Part shown: piece after piece, positions 17,248 to 26,751 of the stretch | How positions within the stretch are numbered: position 1 is the stretch's first letter | How the letters are laid out: each line of letters opens with the position of its first letter | NCBI GenBank assembly: GCA_001897425.1 | Contig: MKSW01000015.1 | Coordinates: 1-64,000, forward strand | Direction of reading: 5' to 3' | Length of the DNA: 64,000 bases | From: Actinobacteria bacterium 69-20 | GTDB taxonomy: Bacteria > Actinomycetota > Actinomycetes > Mycobacteriales > Nakamurellaceae | Translations under genes and position numbers: made by a program | Notes under the pieces: generated by a model | Database searches by the model: none | What the model was told of the DNA's origin: nothing | The model's input: the letters and a program-made list of their open reading frames with translations, nothing else

Positions 17248-18216
17248 CTAAGAACCTGCGGTCACCCCCAAGCCTTTCTGCGACAATCGCCCGAACCACG
17301 ATCCGAATAGCCCGACGAGCCCTCTGGGAGCGAACAGAAGGACTCCGATGAGGACAAGGCCGAGGATGACGAGGTCCCAGCCGGGGTGTCCGGACAACTG
17401 GTTGAGCAGCAACGTAACTCCGATCGCCCCGACGGCAGGCCCCCAGAAGAAGCCCATCCCGCCCACCAGGATCATGAGAATCGGGTAGCCCGATTGCGTC
17501 CAGTACATCGTTCCGGGCGTGACTATCCCAGCGGTGTACGCGAACAGGCCGCCAGCGAGACCGGCACCCGCGCCGGCGAGCGTGAACGCCGCGAGGCGGA
17601 ACCGCCCGACTCGGACGCCGAGGAACTCCAGCCGTACGGCGTCTTCGCGCAGCGCCTGCAGGGTGACACCGAACGGGGAGTGGTAGATCACCCAGCACAC
17701 CGCAACAGCCGCAACCACCACGCCACCCGTGAGGTACCAGATCCCCCGCGTCGACAAAGAGCCCGCCGTGATTCCGGGTATCCCGTTCTCGCCGCCGACC
17801 CAGCTGGTCTTGAAGGCGAGCAAATACATCCCCTGGCCAAGCGCGAGCGTGACGTTGGCGAAGATAATGCCACGGGTGCGGACACTCACCGCAGCGATCA
17901 GCGCCGAGCAGACTGCCGAGAAGGCCATTGCGAGAAGGAGCAGTGCGGCCACGGGGACATGCGAATACAACAGCGCCACGGTATAGGCCCCGGTTCCGAA
18001 AAATGCCGCCTGGCCGAACGATGGCATATGGGAACGCCCGAAGAGGAAGTTGGTGCTGGTCGCGAAGAGGATCTGGATGAGGACCTGCTCCATCAGGAAC
18101 ATGGTCGCCCCGGATACGACTGACGGGATCACCGCGACCGCGATGGCGATCAGTGGGCCGGCGAAGCCAAGCACCGTCGCCTCGCCGGCTCGGCGCTCAG
18201 GCAAGACCGCGCGCAT
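17248..18216 (-). CDS. Branched-chain amino acid-type ABC permease, LivM-like
   Basis: 322 residues, about 9-10 membrane segments, with LivM motifs (SFGQAAFFGTGAYT, GENGIPGI, FRLAAFTLAGAGAGLAGGLFAY). It forms the membrane channel with LivH and overlaps its gene by 20 bases. The C-terminal LLFAPRGLVGLF is typical. A 73-base gap separates it from SnoaL copy 2. Confidence 0.93.
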   Translation of the reverse strand: MRAVLPERRAGEATVLGFAGPLIAIAVAVIPSVVSGATMFLMEQVLIQILFATSTNFLFGRSHMPSFGQAAFFGTGAYTVALLYSHVPVAALLLLAMAFSAVCSALIAAVSVRTRGIIFANVTLALGQGMYLLAFKTSWVGGENGIPGITAGSLSTRGIWYLTGGVVVAAVAVCWVIYHSPFGVTLQALREDAVRLEFLGVRVGRFRLAAFTLAGAGAGLAGGLFAYTAGIVTPGTMYWTQSGYPILMILVGGMGFFWGPAVGAIGVTLLLNQLSGHPGWDLVILGLVLIGVLLFAPRGLVGLFGSWFGRLSQKGLGVTAGS

Positions 18217-19078
18217 TGCTCACCAACCCCTGCGGACGAACAAGCAACACCACGAACATCAGGATGAAGAAAATGACGCCGGATAGCGGTGGGTAGTACG
18301 TGATCGCGAGGCTGTCGGCCACGCCGAACCCGATAGCGGCGATCATCGCACCCGATATCGAGCCGAGGCCTCCCACGATGACGATGGCGAACGCCTCGAT
18401 GATGAAGGCGGTCGCGACATCGGGCGTCAGTGCGATGAGCGGTGTCGCCAATGCCCCGCCAAGTCCCGCAAGAACCGTGCCGAGCGCGAAGACCGACGTC
18501 GAAACGAGCGCGGTATTCACCCCGGCTAATTCGCACACGTACCGGTCTTCGGCCACCGCGCGGGCCCGCTCCCCGAACGCGGTCCGCCACAGCAGCGCCC
18601 AAAGCCCCACCGCGACAACAATTCCCACTGCGATGAGCACGATCGAATAGGTCCCGACCCGTACGCCGCCGACGACGATGGATCTGCCGAGTGCGGTTGG
18701 GAACGGGACGGACATGGGGTTGACGCCCCAAATGATCTCGGCGACCCCTTCGATGACGAGGAGGAGGCCGAACGTTCCAAGCAAGGACGCAATATCGGAC
18801 AATCGATAGATTTTCCGGAATATCAATCGTTCGGTGGCTATCCCCACGACTCCGACAGCCAGTGCCCCGCCGACGACGGCGAGCACGAAGAGCGGAAGGG
18901 GAAGCGAGATCGGGCTGCCGGATGCAACTGCTTGGTAGACAAAGTACCCGCCGAGCATGAAGTATCCGCCGTGGGAGAAATTCAAGATCCGCATGACGCC
19001 GAAGATCAATGTCAGGCCGGACGCGATGAGGAACAGCAAGAACCCATCGCCGATGCCCGCGAAGACCGATCCAAGCAC
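18197..19078 (-). CDS. Branched-chain amino acid-type ABC permease, LivH-like
   Basis: 293 residues, GTG start, multiple membrane helices, LivH motifs (GLTLIFGVMRILNFSHGGYFMLGGY, shown in part; IVGGLGSISGAMIAAI; LLVRPQGL at the end). Second gene of the transporter operon, 47 bases after the binding-protein gene. Confidence 0.93.
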   Translation of the reverse strand: MLGSVFAGIGDGFLLFLIASGLTLIFGVMRILNFSHGGYFMLGGYFVYQAVASGSPISLPLPLFVLAVVGGALAVGVVGIATERLIFRKIYRLSDIASLLGTFGLLLVIEGVAEIIWGVNPMSVPFPTALGRSIVVGGVRVGTYSIVLIAVGIVVAVGLWALLWRTAFGERARAVAEDRYVCELAGVNTALVSTSVFALGTVLAGLGGALATPLIALTPDVATAFIIEAFAIVIVGGLGSISGAMIAAIGFGVADSLAITYYPPLSGVIFFILMFVVLLVRPQGLVSNARGLA

Positions 19079-19125
19079 AGCCCGATTCGCCTCCTTTCCA
19101 CTCTTCGTTCACCTACGGTTGGCTG

Positions 19126-20493
19126 TCACTTCGCAAGTGTCACGTCCGGCCCGACCGACTCGGCACCGAAGCACTTGTACCCGAACTGCGCCGTTGAGTC
19201 GCCCTGGCATTGCCACACGGTGACAGGCGCCGCAAGGATGTTCGACGGATCGAACTTCACCTTGCCCATCGGGCTGTCGAACTCGATCGACGACAGCGCG
19301 GTGCGCACCGCGTCGGTCTCTGTGCTGCCGGCTGTCTTGATGGCGTTGAGATACGCCAGCATCGCCGTATAGCCCTCATAGGTCCATTCGTGCGGACCGT
19401 ACAGGTTCAGGCCCTGGAAGGGCGGAAGCTTCTTCCACGCGTCGATGAACGCCTGGTTCACGGGGTTGTCGTAGCCCTGGTAGAAGTAGTCGTGAACGTA
19501 GTAGATGTGGGGTCCTTCCGCACCCAACGCCGACGAGAACTCTTCGCCCGCCCCGATACCCGCGACCACCTTGTACTGCTTGAACAGGTCGAGCGGGTGT
19601 GCTTGCTTGGCGAACTGTACGGCGCCACCGCCGAAGAGGAAGAAGTACAACGCGGAACTCTGCGGATCCGGATTACCGGCGAGGAGCGAGTTGATGAACG
19701 GGGTGTCCTGAGTAGCCGTGAACGGAACGAACGCCGTCTTTCCTGTCTTCGCATTCGGGTTAGCCGTGGCGAGCAACTTGCCGAACTCGTTCCACGCATC
19801 ATGGCCCGTGAGATAGTCGTAAGCGACGCCGTCCCAGACCTTCGTGTCCTTCCACTCGGTGGCCGCGAGGTGCGCGGCGGCAACGTTCATCATGTGGACG
19901 TTTGCCGCGACCTCGTAGACGTTCTTGCTGTGCTGTGTGGTCGTCAGCGAGGTGTCCGTAGTGCCGGCCGTGACGATCAGTTGGTTGTTCTGTTCGGCGA
20001 GCGGTTTCGCGGCGAGAACATCGGCGCTCGACGTGAACCCGGTGACGAGGTTGATGCCCTCCGACGCGAACTCGCGCATGTGCTGGACGGTCTTGTCCGG
20101 CGAGAGTTCCTCGTCCTTGACTTCGAGTTCGATCTTCCGCCCGAGGACGCCGCCCTGCGCGTTCCACTGGTCCACAGCGATCTGCGCGCCCTGCAAGGCA
20201 AGCTGTCCGACGTTGCCATTCGCACCGGTCATGGTGTCGAGGAACCCGATCTTCAACGGCTCGCCGGTGAAACCGGAGCCCGACGCGGTGCTTCCGCTGG
20301 ATTCGGTGGACGCTTGCGAGGCACTTGACGCCGACGTCTCACCGCCTCCCCCAGCAGACGAAGAACCCGAGCCCTGCGACTGGCTCGGCGGTGCGGTGCT
20401 GCTCGATCCGGTCGACGTTCCGGCACTGCTACAGGCTGCGATCACCAAACTGCATGCGGCGAGTGCCGCAAATGTCGTGCGATGCTTCTTCAT
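19126..20493 (-). CDS. Branched-chain amino acid-type substrate-binding lipoprotein, LivK-like
   Basis: 455 residues. Lipoprotein signal peptide with lipobox LVIAAC (mature Cys near 21), then a Ser/Gly/Thr-rich linker of about 60 residues to hold it off the membrane, then a type-1 periplasmic-binding fold starting LKIGFLDTMTGANG and including GGVLGRKIEL. It captures the substrate for LivHMGF. First gene of the minus operon; its upstream region has a candidate promoter with an IclR-like half-site pair. Confidence 0.92.
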   Translation of the reverse strand: MKKHRTTFAALAACSLVIAACSSAGTSTGSSSTAPPSQSQGSGSSSAGGGGETSASSASQASTESSGSTASGSGFTGEPLKIGFLDTMTGANGNVGQLALQGAQIAVDQWNAQGGVLGRKIELEVKDEELSPDKTVQHMREFASEGINLVTGFTSSADVLAAKPLAEQNNQLIVTAGTTDTSLTTTQHSKNVYEVAANVHMMNVAAAHLAATEWKDTKVWDGVAYDYLTGHDAWNEFGKLLATANPNAKTGKTAFVPFTATQDTPFINSLLAGNPDPQSSALYFFLFGGGAVQFAKQAHPLDLFKQYKVVAGIGAGEEFSSALGAEGPHIYYVHDYFYQGYDNPVNQAFIDAWKKLPPFQGLNLYGPHEWTYEGYTAMLAYLNAIKTAGSTETDAVRTALSSIEFDSPMGKVKFDPSNILAAPVTVWQCQGDSTAQFGYKCFGAESVGPDVTLAK

Positions 20494-20558
20494 CGCGAGT
20501 CGGTTCCCTTCTGTTCGAACCCGATGGACGGATCACTAGTGGCGTCGCGCTGGGCGCA

Positions 20559-20582
20559 CGCCCCGTGCCTGTACACGGGGCG
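20559..20582. promoter_or_regulatory. Perfect 9-bp hairpin in livK 5' leader
   Basis: Arms 20559-20567 (cgccccgtg) and 20574-20582 (cacggggcg) with a 6-base loop. If transcription starts near 20670 on the minus strand, this lies in the untranslated leader of livK, 66 bases before the start codon. It may be an attenuator, RNA-stability element or second operator. Confidence 0.45.
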
Positions 20583-20658
20583 TCGAGGAGTCGCTCGATC
20601 ACCTCCCTACAGCGCGGATGCTTGGCCGGAGTCTTGCTGGTCCGCGTGTACCGGTAGC

Positions 20659-20707
20659 CGAAACGGCTTGTTTCGCCGAGTCTGGCATCAGAGCCAAGCC
20701 GGGTCAA
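20659..20707 (-). promoter_or_regulatory. Candidate livK promoter with IclR-like operator
   Basis: On the minus strand, TTGACC at 20702-20707, a 17-base spacer and CAGACT at 20679-20684 form a weak sigma-70-like promoter. Just downstream, CGAAAC (20659-20664) and GTTTCG (20670-20675) on the plus strand are inverted half-sites matching the perfect palindrome at 20812-20830. Placement over the start site suggests repression by the divergent IclR protein. Confidence 0.45.
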
Positions 20708-20722
20708 GACCAAATTCCCTAC

Positions 20723-20728
20723 TTGACA
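20723..20728 (+). promoter_or_regulatory. Candidate -35 element for iclR
   Basis: A consensus TTGACA hexamer 72 bases before the iclR start, on the plus strand. No convincing -10 follows at 16-18 bases (the best options around 20746-20752 are poor), so confidence is low. Confidence 0.3.
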
Positions 20729-20794
20729 GGGGATTTCTTTCGCGAGAAGTTGGTCTGACACACAGCTGGCAGCACTCGGGAGGAGGCTCGCACG

Positions 20795-21652
20795 TTGGGA
20801 CAGCAACAGGCTGTTTCGCTTAGCGAAACAACGCTGACGGAACATTCAACGTCAACGGGTGGTACGACGACCGCCGATCGAGTCGCTGATGTACTGTTCG
20901 CGTTCATCTCGGGCCCCGCATCGCTGGGCGTCAGCGAAGTCGCGCGCGAGCTCAATGTCAGCAAGGCCGTCGTCTACCGGATCTTTCAGTCTCTCGTGTC
21001 CCGGAAGTTCCTCCAGGTCGACCCGGGCACGCGTTCGTATCGCCTCGGCCCCAGTGCGACCGCCTTGGGCGCGCGTGCGCTCCGCGACCTGGACATGCGC
21101 CGGGCCGCACGTCCAGTTCTCGAGGCTCTGCGCGATAAGACCGATGAGACAACGACTCTCACTGAGCTTGTCGGTGACAGCCGGGTATACCTCGACCAGT
21201 TCGAGTCCCGCCAATCCATCAGAATGACGGTCGAACTCGGCCGCCCGCACGCCCTGCACGCCGGTGGCAGTGGGAAGTCGATCTTGGCTTTCCTGCCGCC
21301 TGAGCGTCAGGAGGAGCTCATCGAGCGCGGTCTTACACGGGTGACGCCGGCGACGATCACAGACCCTGACCGGCTGCGTGACGAACTCCGCGACGTCGAG
21401 GCTTGCGGTTACGCGGTCTCGCTCGGCGAACGGCAGCACGACGCCGGGTCGGTCGCTTCGCCGGTTTTCGGGGCGGACGGCTGGGTGATCGGATCGCTGA
21501 GCGTGTGTGGTCCGGTCGGGCGATTCGATGACGCGACCGTCGCCGCGCATGCCGAACTCGTCCTCGCCGCAGCCCGAGAGGTTTCCCGGCGCATGGGCTG
21601 GTCGGGACCGTACCCTCCTCCGTCGAAGCATCTTGCGAGCGCCGGTTCATGA
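20795..21652 (+). CDS. IclR-family transcriptional regulator
   Basis: 285 residues. Winged helix-turn-helix at about 25-85 (DRVADVLFAF, LGVSEVARELNVSKAVVYRI), then the IclR effector domain (LHAGGSGKSILAFLP, AGSVASPVFGADGWVIGSLSV). TTG start at 20795 with gggaggagg 8-10 bases upstream. Divergent from the Liv operon and first of a plus operon, so it probably controls both. A perfect operator-like palindrome lies inside its own first codons, suggesting autoregulation. The ligand is presumably a pathway intermediate. Confidence 0.92.
   Translation: MGQQQAVSLSETTLTEHSTSTGGTTTADRVADVLFAFISGPASLGVSEVARELNVSKAVVYRIFQSLVSRKFLQVDPGTRSYRLGPSATALGARALRDLDMRRAARPVLEALRDKTDETTTLTELVGDSRVYLDQFESRQSIRMTVELGRPHALHAGGSGKSILAFLPPERQEELIERGLTRVTPATITDPDRLRDELRDVEACGYAVSLGERQHDAGSVASPVFGADGWVIGSLSVCGPVGRFDDATVAAHAELVLAAAREVSRRMGWSGPYPPPSKHLASAGS
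20812..20830. promoter_or_regulatory. Perfect 9+1+9 palindrome, probable IclR operator
   Basis: TGTTTCGCT, one base, AGCGAAACA: a perfect inverted repeat 18 bases after the iclR start codon. The form fits IclR-family operators (GTTTCGC/GCGAAAC arms). Binding here would block elongation or initiation of the regulator gene. Confidence 0.6.
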
Positions 21653-22875
21653 CGACATCTCCACAGGCCGCCGACCACGCGGGACTCCGCCCTCCCCTGG
21701 ATGGAATCCGAGTGTTGGATTGCTCGACCATCCTGGCGGGACCGTTGTGCTGCCGCATCCTCGGCGACTATGGCGCGGATGTCATCAAGATCGAACACCC
21801 CACTGCGGGCGACGGGATGCGCGGGCATGGCCGCGCTAAGAACGGAGTCCCGTTGTGGTGGAAGGAAATCAGCCGCAACAAGCGCACTCTCGGGCTGTCC
21901 CTCTCCACGCCCTGTGGTGCCGCGGCTTTCCGCAGACTCGCCAAGACCGCAGACGTTGTCGTGGAGAACTTCCGTCCCGGAACGTTCGAGCGATGGGGCA
22001 TCGACCCCGCGGACCTGGCGGCCAACAACCCGAACCTGATTACGTTGCGGCTCACCGGGTTCGGGCAGACCGGCCCGTACGCCGCGCGCGCGGGCTTCGG
22101 CACCCTCGCCGAGGCCATGAGCGGCTTCGCTGCCATGACCGGCGACGCGGACGGCCCGCCCACTCTGCCCTCATTCGGGCTGGCCGACTCCATCGCCGGG
22201 ATCGCGGCGTCGAGTGCCATCCTGATGGCCCTGCGAGTCCGCGACCGCGGCGACGGCGGTCAAGTGATCGACATCAACATCCTGGAACCGATCATGACGG
22301 CCGTCGGGCCCGCGGCTATGACGTACGACCAGCTCGGCATCGTGGAGCTGCGGCACGGCAACCGCTCCACGAACAACGCCCCGCGCAACACATATCAGAC
22401 GAAAGACGGCTCGTGGGTGGCGGTGTCGACCAGCGCGCAGCGCATCGCCGAGACCGTCCTGCGACTCGTCGGCCACTCCGAAGTGATCGATGAACCGTGG
22501 TTTTCAAGCGGACGGGGCAGGGTTGAGCACGTCGACCAGTTGGATGGCTATCTTTCGACGTGGATCGGCGCCCGCACCCGGGCCGAGGTGCTCGCGGCAT
22601 TCGAGGAAGCGGGCGCGGCCATCGCACCCATTTATGACGCGCGAGACATCGTCGAGGACCCGCACATCCGCGCGACCGAGATGCTGAAAGAGGTGGACGA
22701 TCCGGATCTCGGCCGGATGCTGATGCACAACGTCATGTGGCGGATGTCCAGGACTCCGGGCTCGATCCGGTTCACCGGGCGCGCCCTCGGCGCGGACACG
22801 GACGAGATTCTCCACGAAATCGGTTACAGCGACGCGGAGATCGCAGCGCTCCGGGACGAAGCCGCAGTGGCATGA
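21649..22875 (+). CDS. CaiB/BaiF family class III CoA transferase
   Basis: 408 residues of normal length. N-terminal LDGIRVLDCSTILAGPLCCR with the following YGADVIKIEHP, and VVENFRPGTFERWGID, are hallmark motifs of class III CoA transferases; the catalytic Asp is expected in the LPSFGLADSIAG region. It moves CoA between two carboxylic acids, cytosolic. Overlaps iclR by 4 bases (ATGA). With a CitE-like lyase five genes down it suggests acyl-CoA activation followed by C-C cleavage. Confidence 0.9.
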   Translation: MTTSPQAADHAGLRPPLDGIRVLDCSTILAGPLCCRILGDYGADVIKIEHPTAGDGMRGHGRAKNGVPLWWKEISRNKRTLGLSLSTPCGAAAFRRLAKTADVVVENFRPGTFERWGIDPADLAANNPNLITLRLTGFGQTGPYAARAGFGTLAEAMSGFAAMTGDADGPPTLPSFGLADSIAGIAASSAILMALRVRDRGDGGQVIDINILEPIMTAVGPAAMTYDQLGIVELRHGNRSTNNAPRNTYQTKDGSWVAVSTSAQRIAETVLRLVGHSEVIDEPWFSSGRGRVEHVDQLDGYLSTWIGARTRAEVLAAFEEAGAAIAPIYDARDIVEDPHIRATEMLKEVDDPDLGRMLMHNVMWRMSRTPGSIRFTGRALGADTDEILHEIGYSDAEIAALRDEAAVA

Positions 22876-22891
22876 AGGGCGGGATCAACAG

Positions 22892-23710
22892 ATGAGCGAC
22901 GCACTACTCGACGCGGTACGCCGCGGGATAACGGTGATCGATCTAGGCAGACCGCTCTTCAACGGTATGCCGCAGTCGCCGAATCATCCCGCGTTCTGGC
23001 ATTCGTTGCCGCGTCGTCACGGGGACATGGTGCGAGCCGATGGTGGGTCCGCCGCCAACGACGTCATCGTCACAGGCACCCATGTCGGCACGCACATCGA
23101 TGCGCTGGCGCACGTCTCCCAAGACGGCAAGCTGCACGGGGGCGCGGATGCGGTCGCGGCCGGGATCGGCGGCAGATACACGGATCTCGGGGTCCACACG
23201 GTGGCTCCGATCATCCGGCGCGGCGTCCTGCTGGACGTGCCAGCGGCGCTCGGATCTCCCGATGGCTGTCCGGCCGCCTACGAGATCACACCCAGCGACC
23301 TAGACGCTGCGGAACGGTTCGCCGGCGCGACGGTCGGCGACGGCGACATCGTGCTGATCCGCAGCGGCTGGGGTCGGCACTTCGATGACGGCGCAGACGT
23401 CTACCGCGGCAAGGACTCTGGCGTGCCGGGGATCGGTGAGGCCGGCGCGCAATGGGTGGCCGGGCGGCACGTGCACGCAGCAGGAGCGGACACGATCGCC
23501 TTCGAGCACCTCGCCGCGGGGGCCGGCCACAGCGCGCTACCGGCGCACCGCGTGCTGCTGGTGGACGCCGGCATTTACGTCATCGAGGCGCTGGACCTGG
23601 AGGGCCTGGCCGCGGCAGGAGTCCACGAGTTCACCTTCGTGCTGGTGCCGCTGAAGATCGTCGGAGCGACGGGGTCGCCGGTGCGGCCGCTCGCGGTCAC
23701 CGCGGCCTAG
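22892..23710 (+). CDS. Cyclase family protein (kynurenine formamidase-like)
   Basis: 272 residues. Metal-binding motif HVGTHIDALAH is diagnostic of the cyclase/KynB superfamily, and the segment IVLIRSGWGRH is typical. Members hydrolyse N-formyl or cyclic amides and isatin-like rings. Cytosolic. Next to a hydantoinase-like enzyme, so hydrolysis of a second amide or ring bond is plausible. Start ATG at 22892, 16 bases after the CoA transferase. Confidence 0.88.
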   Translation: MSDALLDAVRRGITVIDLGRPLFNGMPQSPNHPAFWHSLPRRHGDMVRADGGSAANDVIVTGTHVGTHIDALAHVSQDGKLHGGADAVAAGIGGRYTDLGVHTVAPIIRRGVLLDVPAALGSPDGCPAAYEITPSDLDAAERFAGATVGDGDIVLIRSGWGRHFDDGADVYRGKDSGVPGIGEAGAQWVAGRHVHAAGADTIAFEHLAAGAGHSALPAHRVLLVDAGIYVIEALDLEGLAAAGVHEFTFVLVPLKIVGATGSPVRPLAVTAA

Positions 23711-23718
23711 GACACCCG

Positions 23719-25191
23719 ATGGCAACACAACCCCCAGGGACACTCGCGCAGCGGATCGCTGGATTCGCCGTCACGGCGCGGCGCCTCGGCCTCCCTGAAG
23801 CGGTGACGCAAAGCGTGCGGCAACGCGTCCTGGATACGATCGGGATCTGCGTCGCCGCAAGCAGTCTCGACACGTCTCGCGCCGCACGCCGATGGGCCCG
23901 CGATGGCGGCGGCACGCCCCGGGCAACAGCGATCGGCGTGCCTGAGCGCCTCCCGGCCCGCTCGGCGGCTTTCGTCAACGGCGTTCTCGCGCACTCTCTC
24001 GACTACGACGACACGCACCTGCCATCGGTGCTGCATCCGAGTGCCAGTGTGATCCCTGCGGCACTAGCGGCCGGTCAGGCTACCGGTGCGTCCGGAGCCC
24101 AGGTGACGGCAGCGATCGCCGTCGGCCTCGAGGTCTGTGTTCGACTCGGCATGGCCGGATTCGACGAGGAGGCAGGCAATTCCACGTTCTTCGAGTTCGG
24201 TCAGCATGCGACGTCGATCTGCGGCACTATGGGCGCCGCGGTATCGGCGGCTCTGCTGCACGGCATGAGCGAAACCGACATCGTCAACACCATCGGTGTC
24301 GCCGCGTCCATGGCTTCGGGGATCCTTGAATCGAACCGCACCGGCGGAACGGTCAAACGGATGCACTGCGGGTGGGCGGCGTCGGCCGGTGTCGCCGCAG
24401 CGGAGTTGGTCCGATACGGCTTTTCGGGGCCGCCGACCGTCCTCGAAGGCAGGTTCGGGTTCCTCCAAGCGTGGCTGCACGGCAGCCGCATCAACGAGGC
24501 CGCCGTCATAGACGGACTCGGTGACACCTGGCTCGTGCCCGGCATTTTCTTCAAGCCCTACCCCGCAAACCACTTCACCCACACCGGAATCGACGCCGCC
24601 ATTCGACTTCGCGAGCGCGGCGTCCGTCCCGAGGACATCACCCGGATCGAACTCCGCGTCGCCGCAGCGCCGCATCGCACGATCGGTGCGCCGATCGACG
24701 TGAAGAGGAATCCGGAAACCGCGTACATGGCGCAGTTCAGCGGACCTTACACGGTGGTGGCAGGCCTGCTCGGCGGTTCCGGTCTCGGCGTCGGGCTCGC
24801 CGACTTCACCGACGAACTCGCCCGGGATCCGTATCGCCGTCGCCTGATGACGTTGGTGGACGTCATCCCAGATGATCGATGCACAGCGATCTTTCCGTAT
24901 CAGTTCCCGGCGATCGTGACCGTTGAGACGCGTGACGGTCGCACCCTCACCGAGGAAGTGTTGACGAACCGCGGCGGGCCCGACCGCCCGCTCACATTCG
25001 ACGAACTCGGTGTGAAGTTCACCGACAATGCCGCACGTCAATTGCCGGAGGCAGACATCATCGCCCTCCGCGACAGCTGCGGACGCGTCGACATGCTGGC
25101 TGACATCGGCGAACTCGTCGCCGATCTCGGTGGAATCGACCACGAGCTGTGGGAGGCGTCGCCCGTCGATCAGCAGATGTCACCCCACTGA
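23719..25191 (+). CDS. MmgE/PrpD family protein
   Basis: 490 residues. Family motifs include LDTIGICVAASSLDTSRAAR, NGVLAHSLDYDDTHLPSVLHPS and FKPYPANHFTH. The superfamily contains 2-methylcitrate dehydratase, cis-aconitate decarboxylase and iminodisuccinate epimerase, all acting on tricarboxylate- or aminodicarboxylate-like acids. ATG at 23719 follows the cyclase stop by 8 bases; the frame is open farther upstream but inside the cyclase gene. The reaction is open; a dehydratase, decarboxylase or epimerase role fits. Confidence 0.88.
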   Translation: MATQPPGTLAQRIAGFAVTARRLGLPEAVTQSVRQRVLDTIGICVAASSLDTSRAARRWARDGGGTPRATAIGVPERLPARSAAFVNGVLAHSLDYDDTHLPSVLHPSASVIPAALAAGQATGASGAQVTAAIAVGLEVCVRLGMAGFDEEAGNSTFFEFGQHATSICGTMGAAVSAALLHGMSETDIVNTIGVAASMASGILESNRTGGTVKRMHCGWAASAGVAAAELVRYGFSGPPTVLEGRFGFLQAWLHGSRINEAAVIDGLGDTWLVPGIFFKPYPANHFTHTGIDAAIRLRERGVRPEDITRIELRVAAAPHRTIGAPIDVKRNPETAYMAQFSGPYTVVAGLLGGSGLGVGLADFTDELARDPYRRRLMTLVDVIPDDRCTAIFPYQFPAIVTVETRDGRTLTEEVLTNRGGPDRPLTFDELGVKFTDNAARQLPEADIIALRDSCGRVDMLADIGELVADLGGIDHELWEASPVDQQMSPH

Positions 25192-25243
25192 AGTCGAATA
25201 CCGGGGGAACCGCGGACTGAATAAGGAAAAGCAAGGAGAGGAC

Positions 25244-26719
25244 ATGGCAACGTATGACACACTGATCCGGAACGTCCGAGTGGTGCGGCCGGACCGCGAT
25301 GAAGTGCCGACACGGGATCTCGCCATTCGCGACGGGAAGTTCGCGAAGATCGCCGATCATATCGACCCTTCCGAAGCGGCCTCGGTGGTGGACGGCGGCG
25401 GCAAGTTGGCATTCCCGGGCGCGGTCGACGCGCACCAGCACTGGGGCATCTACGGCCCTCTGAGCGACGACTGTGCCACCGAATCAAAGGCATCGGCGCA
25501 GGGCGGCGTCACCACCGGGATCACATACATCCGCACCGGCGCCTACTACATGAACAAAACCGGGCCGTATTCGGACATCTTCCCGGAGGTGCTCGCGGCC
25601 ACCGAGGGGCGCCCGTACATCGACTACGGTTACCACGTCGCGCCGATCAACCAGGAGCATCTCGGCGAGATCGGCACGCTCATCGACTCTTTCGGCGTCT
25701 CGTCATTCAAAATCTTCATGTTCTACGGCGCCTACGGATTGCACGGAACCTCCGGCGATCAAGCCAAATTCCTCATGCTCAAAGACGGCGAGGCATATGA
25801 CGTCGCGCACTTCGAGTTCGTGATGCGCGCCATCCAGACCGCCCGGCAGCAGCGACCGGACATCGCCGACCAGATCTCGCTGTCGTTGCACTGCGAGACC
25901 GCCGAGATCATGCGCGCCTACACCAAGATCGTCAGGGAGGAAGGGAAGCTGTCCGGTCTCGCCGCGTACAGTGCCGCGCGACCACCGCATTCCGAAGGAC
26001 TCGCAGTCACGATCGCGTCATACCTGGCCTACGAGACCGCACTTCCGACGATCAACCTGTTGCACCTGTCGTCGCGCAAGGCGATCGAGGCCGCCATGTT
26101 GATGGCGAAAACCTTCCCGCACATCGACTTCCGGCGTGAGGTGACCATCGGCCACCTGTTGGCCGACATCGACACCGCGAGTGGATTGGGTGCGAAGGTC
26201 AATCCACCGATCCGCCCGCGCGAAGACGTGGAGGCCTTGTGGAAGCACGTATTCGCGGGTGACGTGTCGTGGGTCGCGAGTGACCACGCGTGCTGCCGTG
26301 ACGAAGTGAAGTTCGGCGACCCGCGCGATGACGTGTGGGTGGCCAAGTCGGGATTCGGCGGCACCGAGTACCTGCTGCCGGGGCTCGTCTCGGAAGGCCG
26401 GAAGCGCGGTCTGCCGTACCGAACGATCGCCCAGCTCGTCTCGTGGAACCCGGCGCAGCGCTTCGGGTTGAACACCAAGGGCACGATCGCCGAAGGCTAC
26501 GACGCCGATCTCGCGCTGGTGGACGACCACAAGACGTGGACCGTCCACGCCGCGGACTCCGAGTCGTCGCAGGAGTACACGCCGTTCGAGGGGTTCGAGA
26601 TGACGGCGGCCGTGACCGACACCTACCTTCGCGGTGAAGCCACCTACTCAGAAGGCAAGGTAGTCGGCCAGCCCCGCGGACGGTATATCCGCCGCCCTGA
26701 CGCCCGCCCGAAGCCCTGA
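25244..26719 (+). CDS. Dihydropyrimidinase/hydantoinase-like amidohydrolase
   Basis: 491 residues, RBS aaggagagg before ATG 25244. HxH H64/H66 (VDAHQHWG), likely carboxylated Lys in SSFKIFMFYG, His in LSLHCETAE and NLLHLSS, Asp in VASDHAC, so the binuclear metal site is complete. The cyclic-amidase subgroup opens hydantoins, dihydropyrimidines or allantoin. Length is normal. Operon position after PrpD-like and before CitE-like. Confidence 0.87.
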   Translation: MATYDTLIRNVRVVRPDRDEVPTRDLAIRDGKFAKIADHIDPSEAASVVDGGGKLAFPGAVDAHQHWGIYGPLSDDCATESKASAQGGVTTGITYIRTGAYYMNKTGPYSDIFPEVLAATEGRPYIDYGYHVAPINQEHLGEIGTLIDSFGVSSFKIFMFYGAYGLHGTSGDQAKFLMLKDGEAYDVAHFEFVMRAIQTARQQRPDIADQISLSLHCETAEIMRAYTKIVREEGKLSGLAAYSAARPPHSEGLAVTIASYLAYETALPTINLLHLSSRKAIEAAMLMAKTFPHIDFRREVTIGHLLADIDTASGLGAKVNPPIRPREDVEALWKHVFAGDVSWVASDHACCRDEVKFGDPRDDVWVAKSGFGGTEYLLPGLVSEGRKRGLPYRTIAQLVSWNPAQRFGLNTKGTIAEGYDADLALVDDHKTWTVHAADSESSQEYTPFEGFEMTAAVTDTYLRGEATYSEGKVVGQPRGRYIRRPDARPKP

Positions 26720-26751
26720 ACACATCGCCACAACGCGAGGACAATCCATCG

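Noticed and set aside
19210-20328. 372-codon plus-strand frame opposite livK
   Set aside because: Antisense to a lipoprotein gene with an intact signal and fold; composition is that of a shadow frame.
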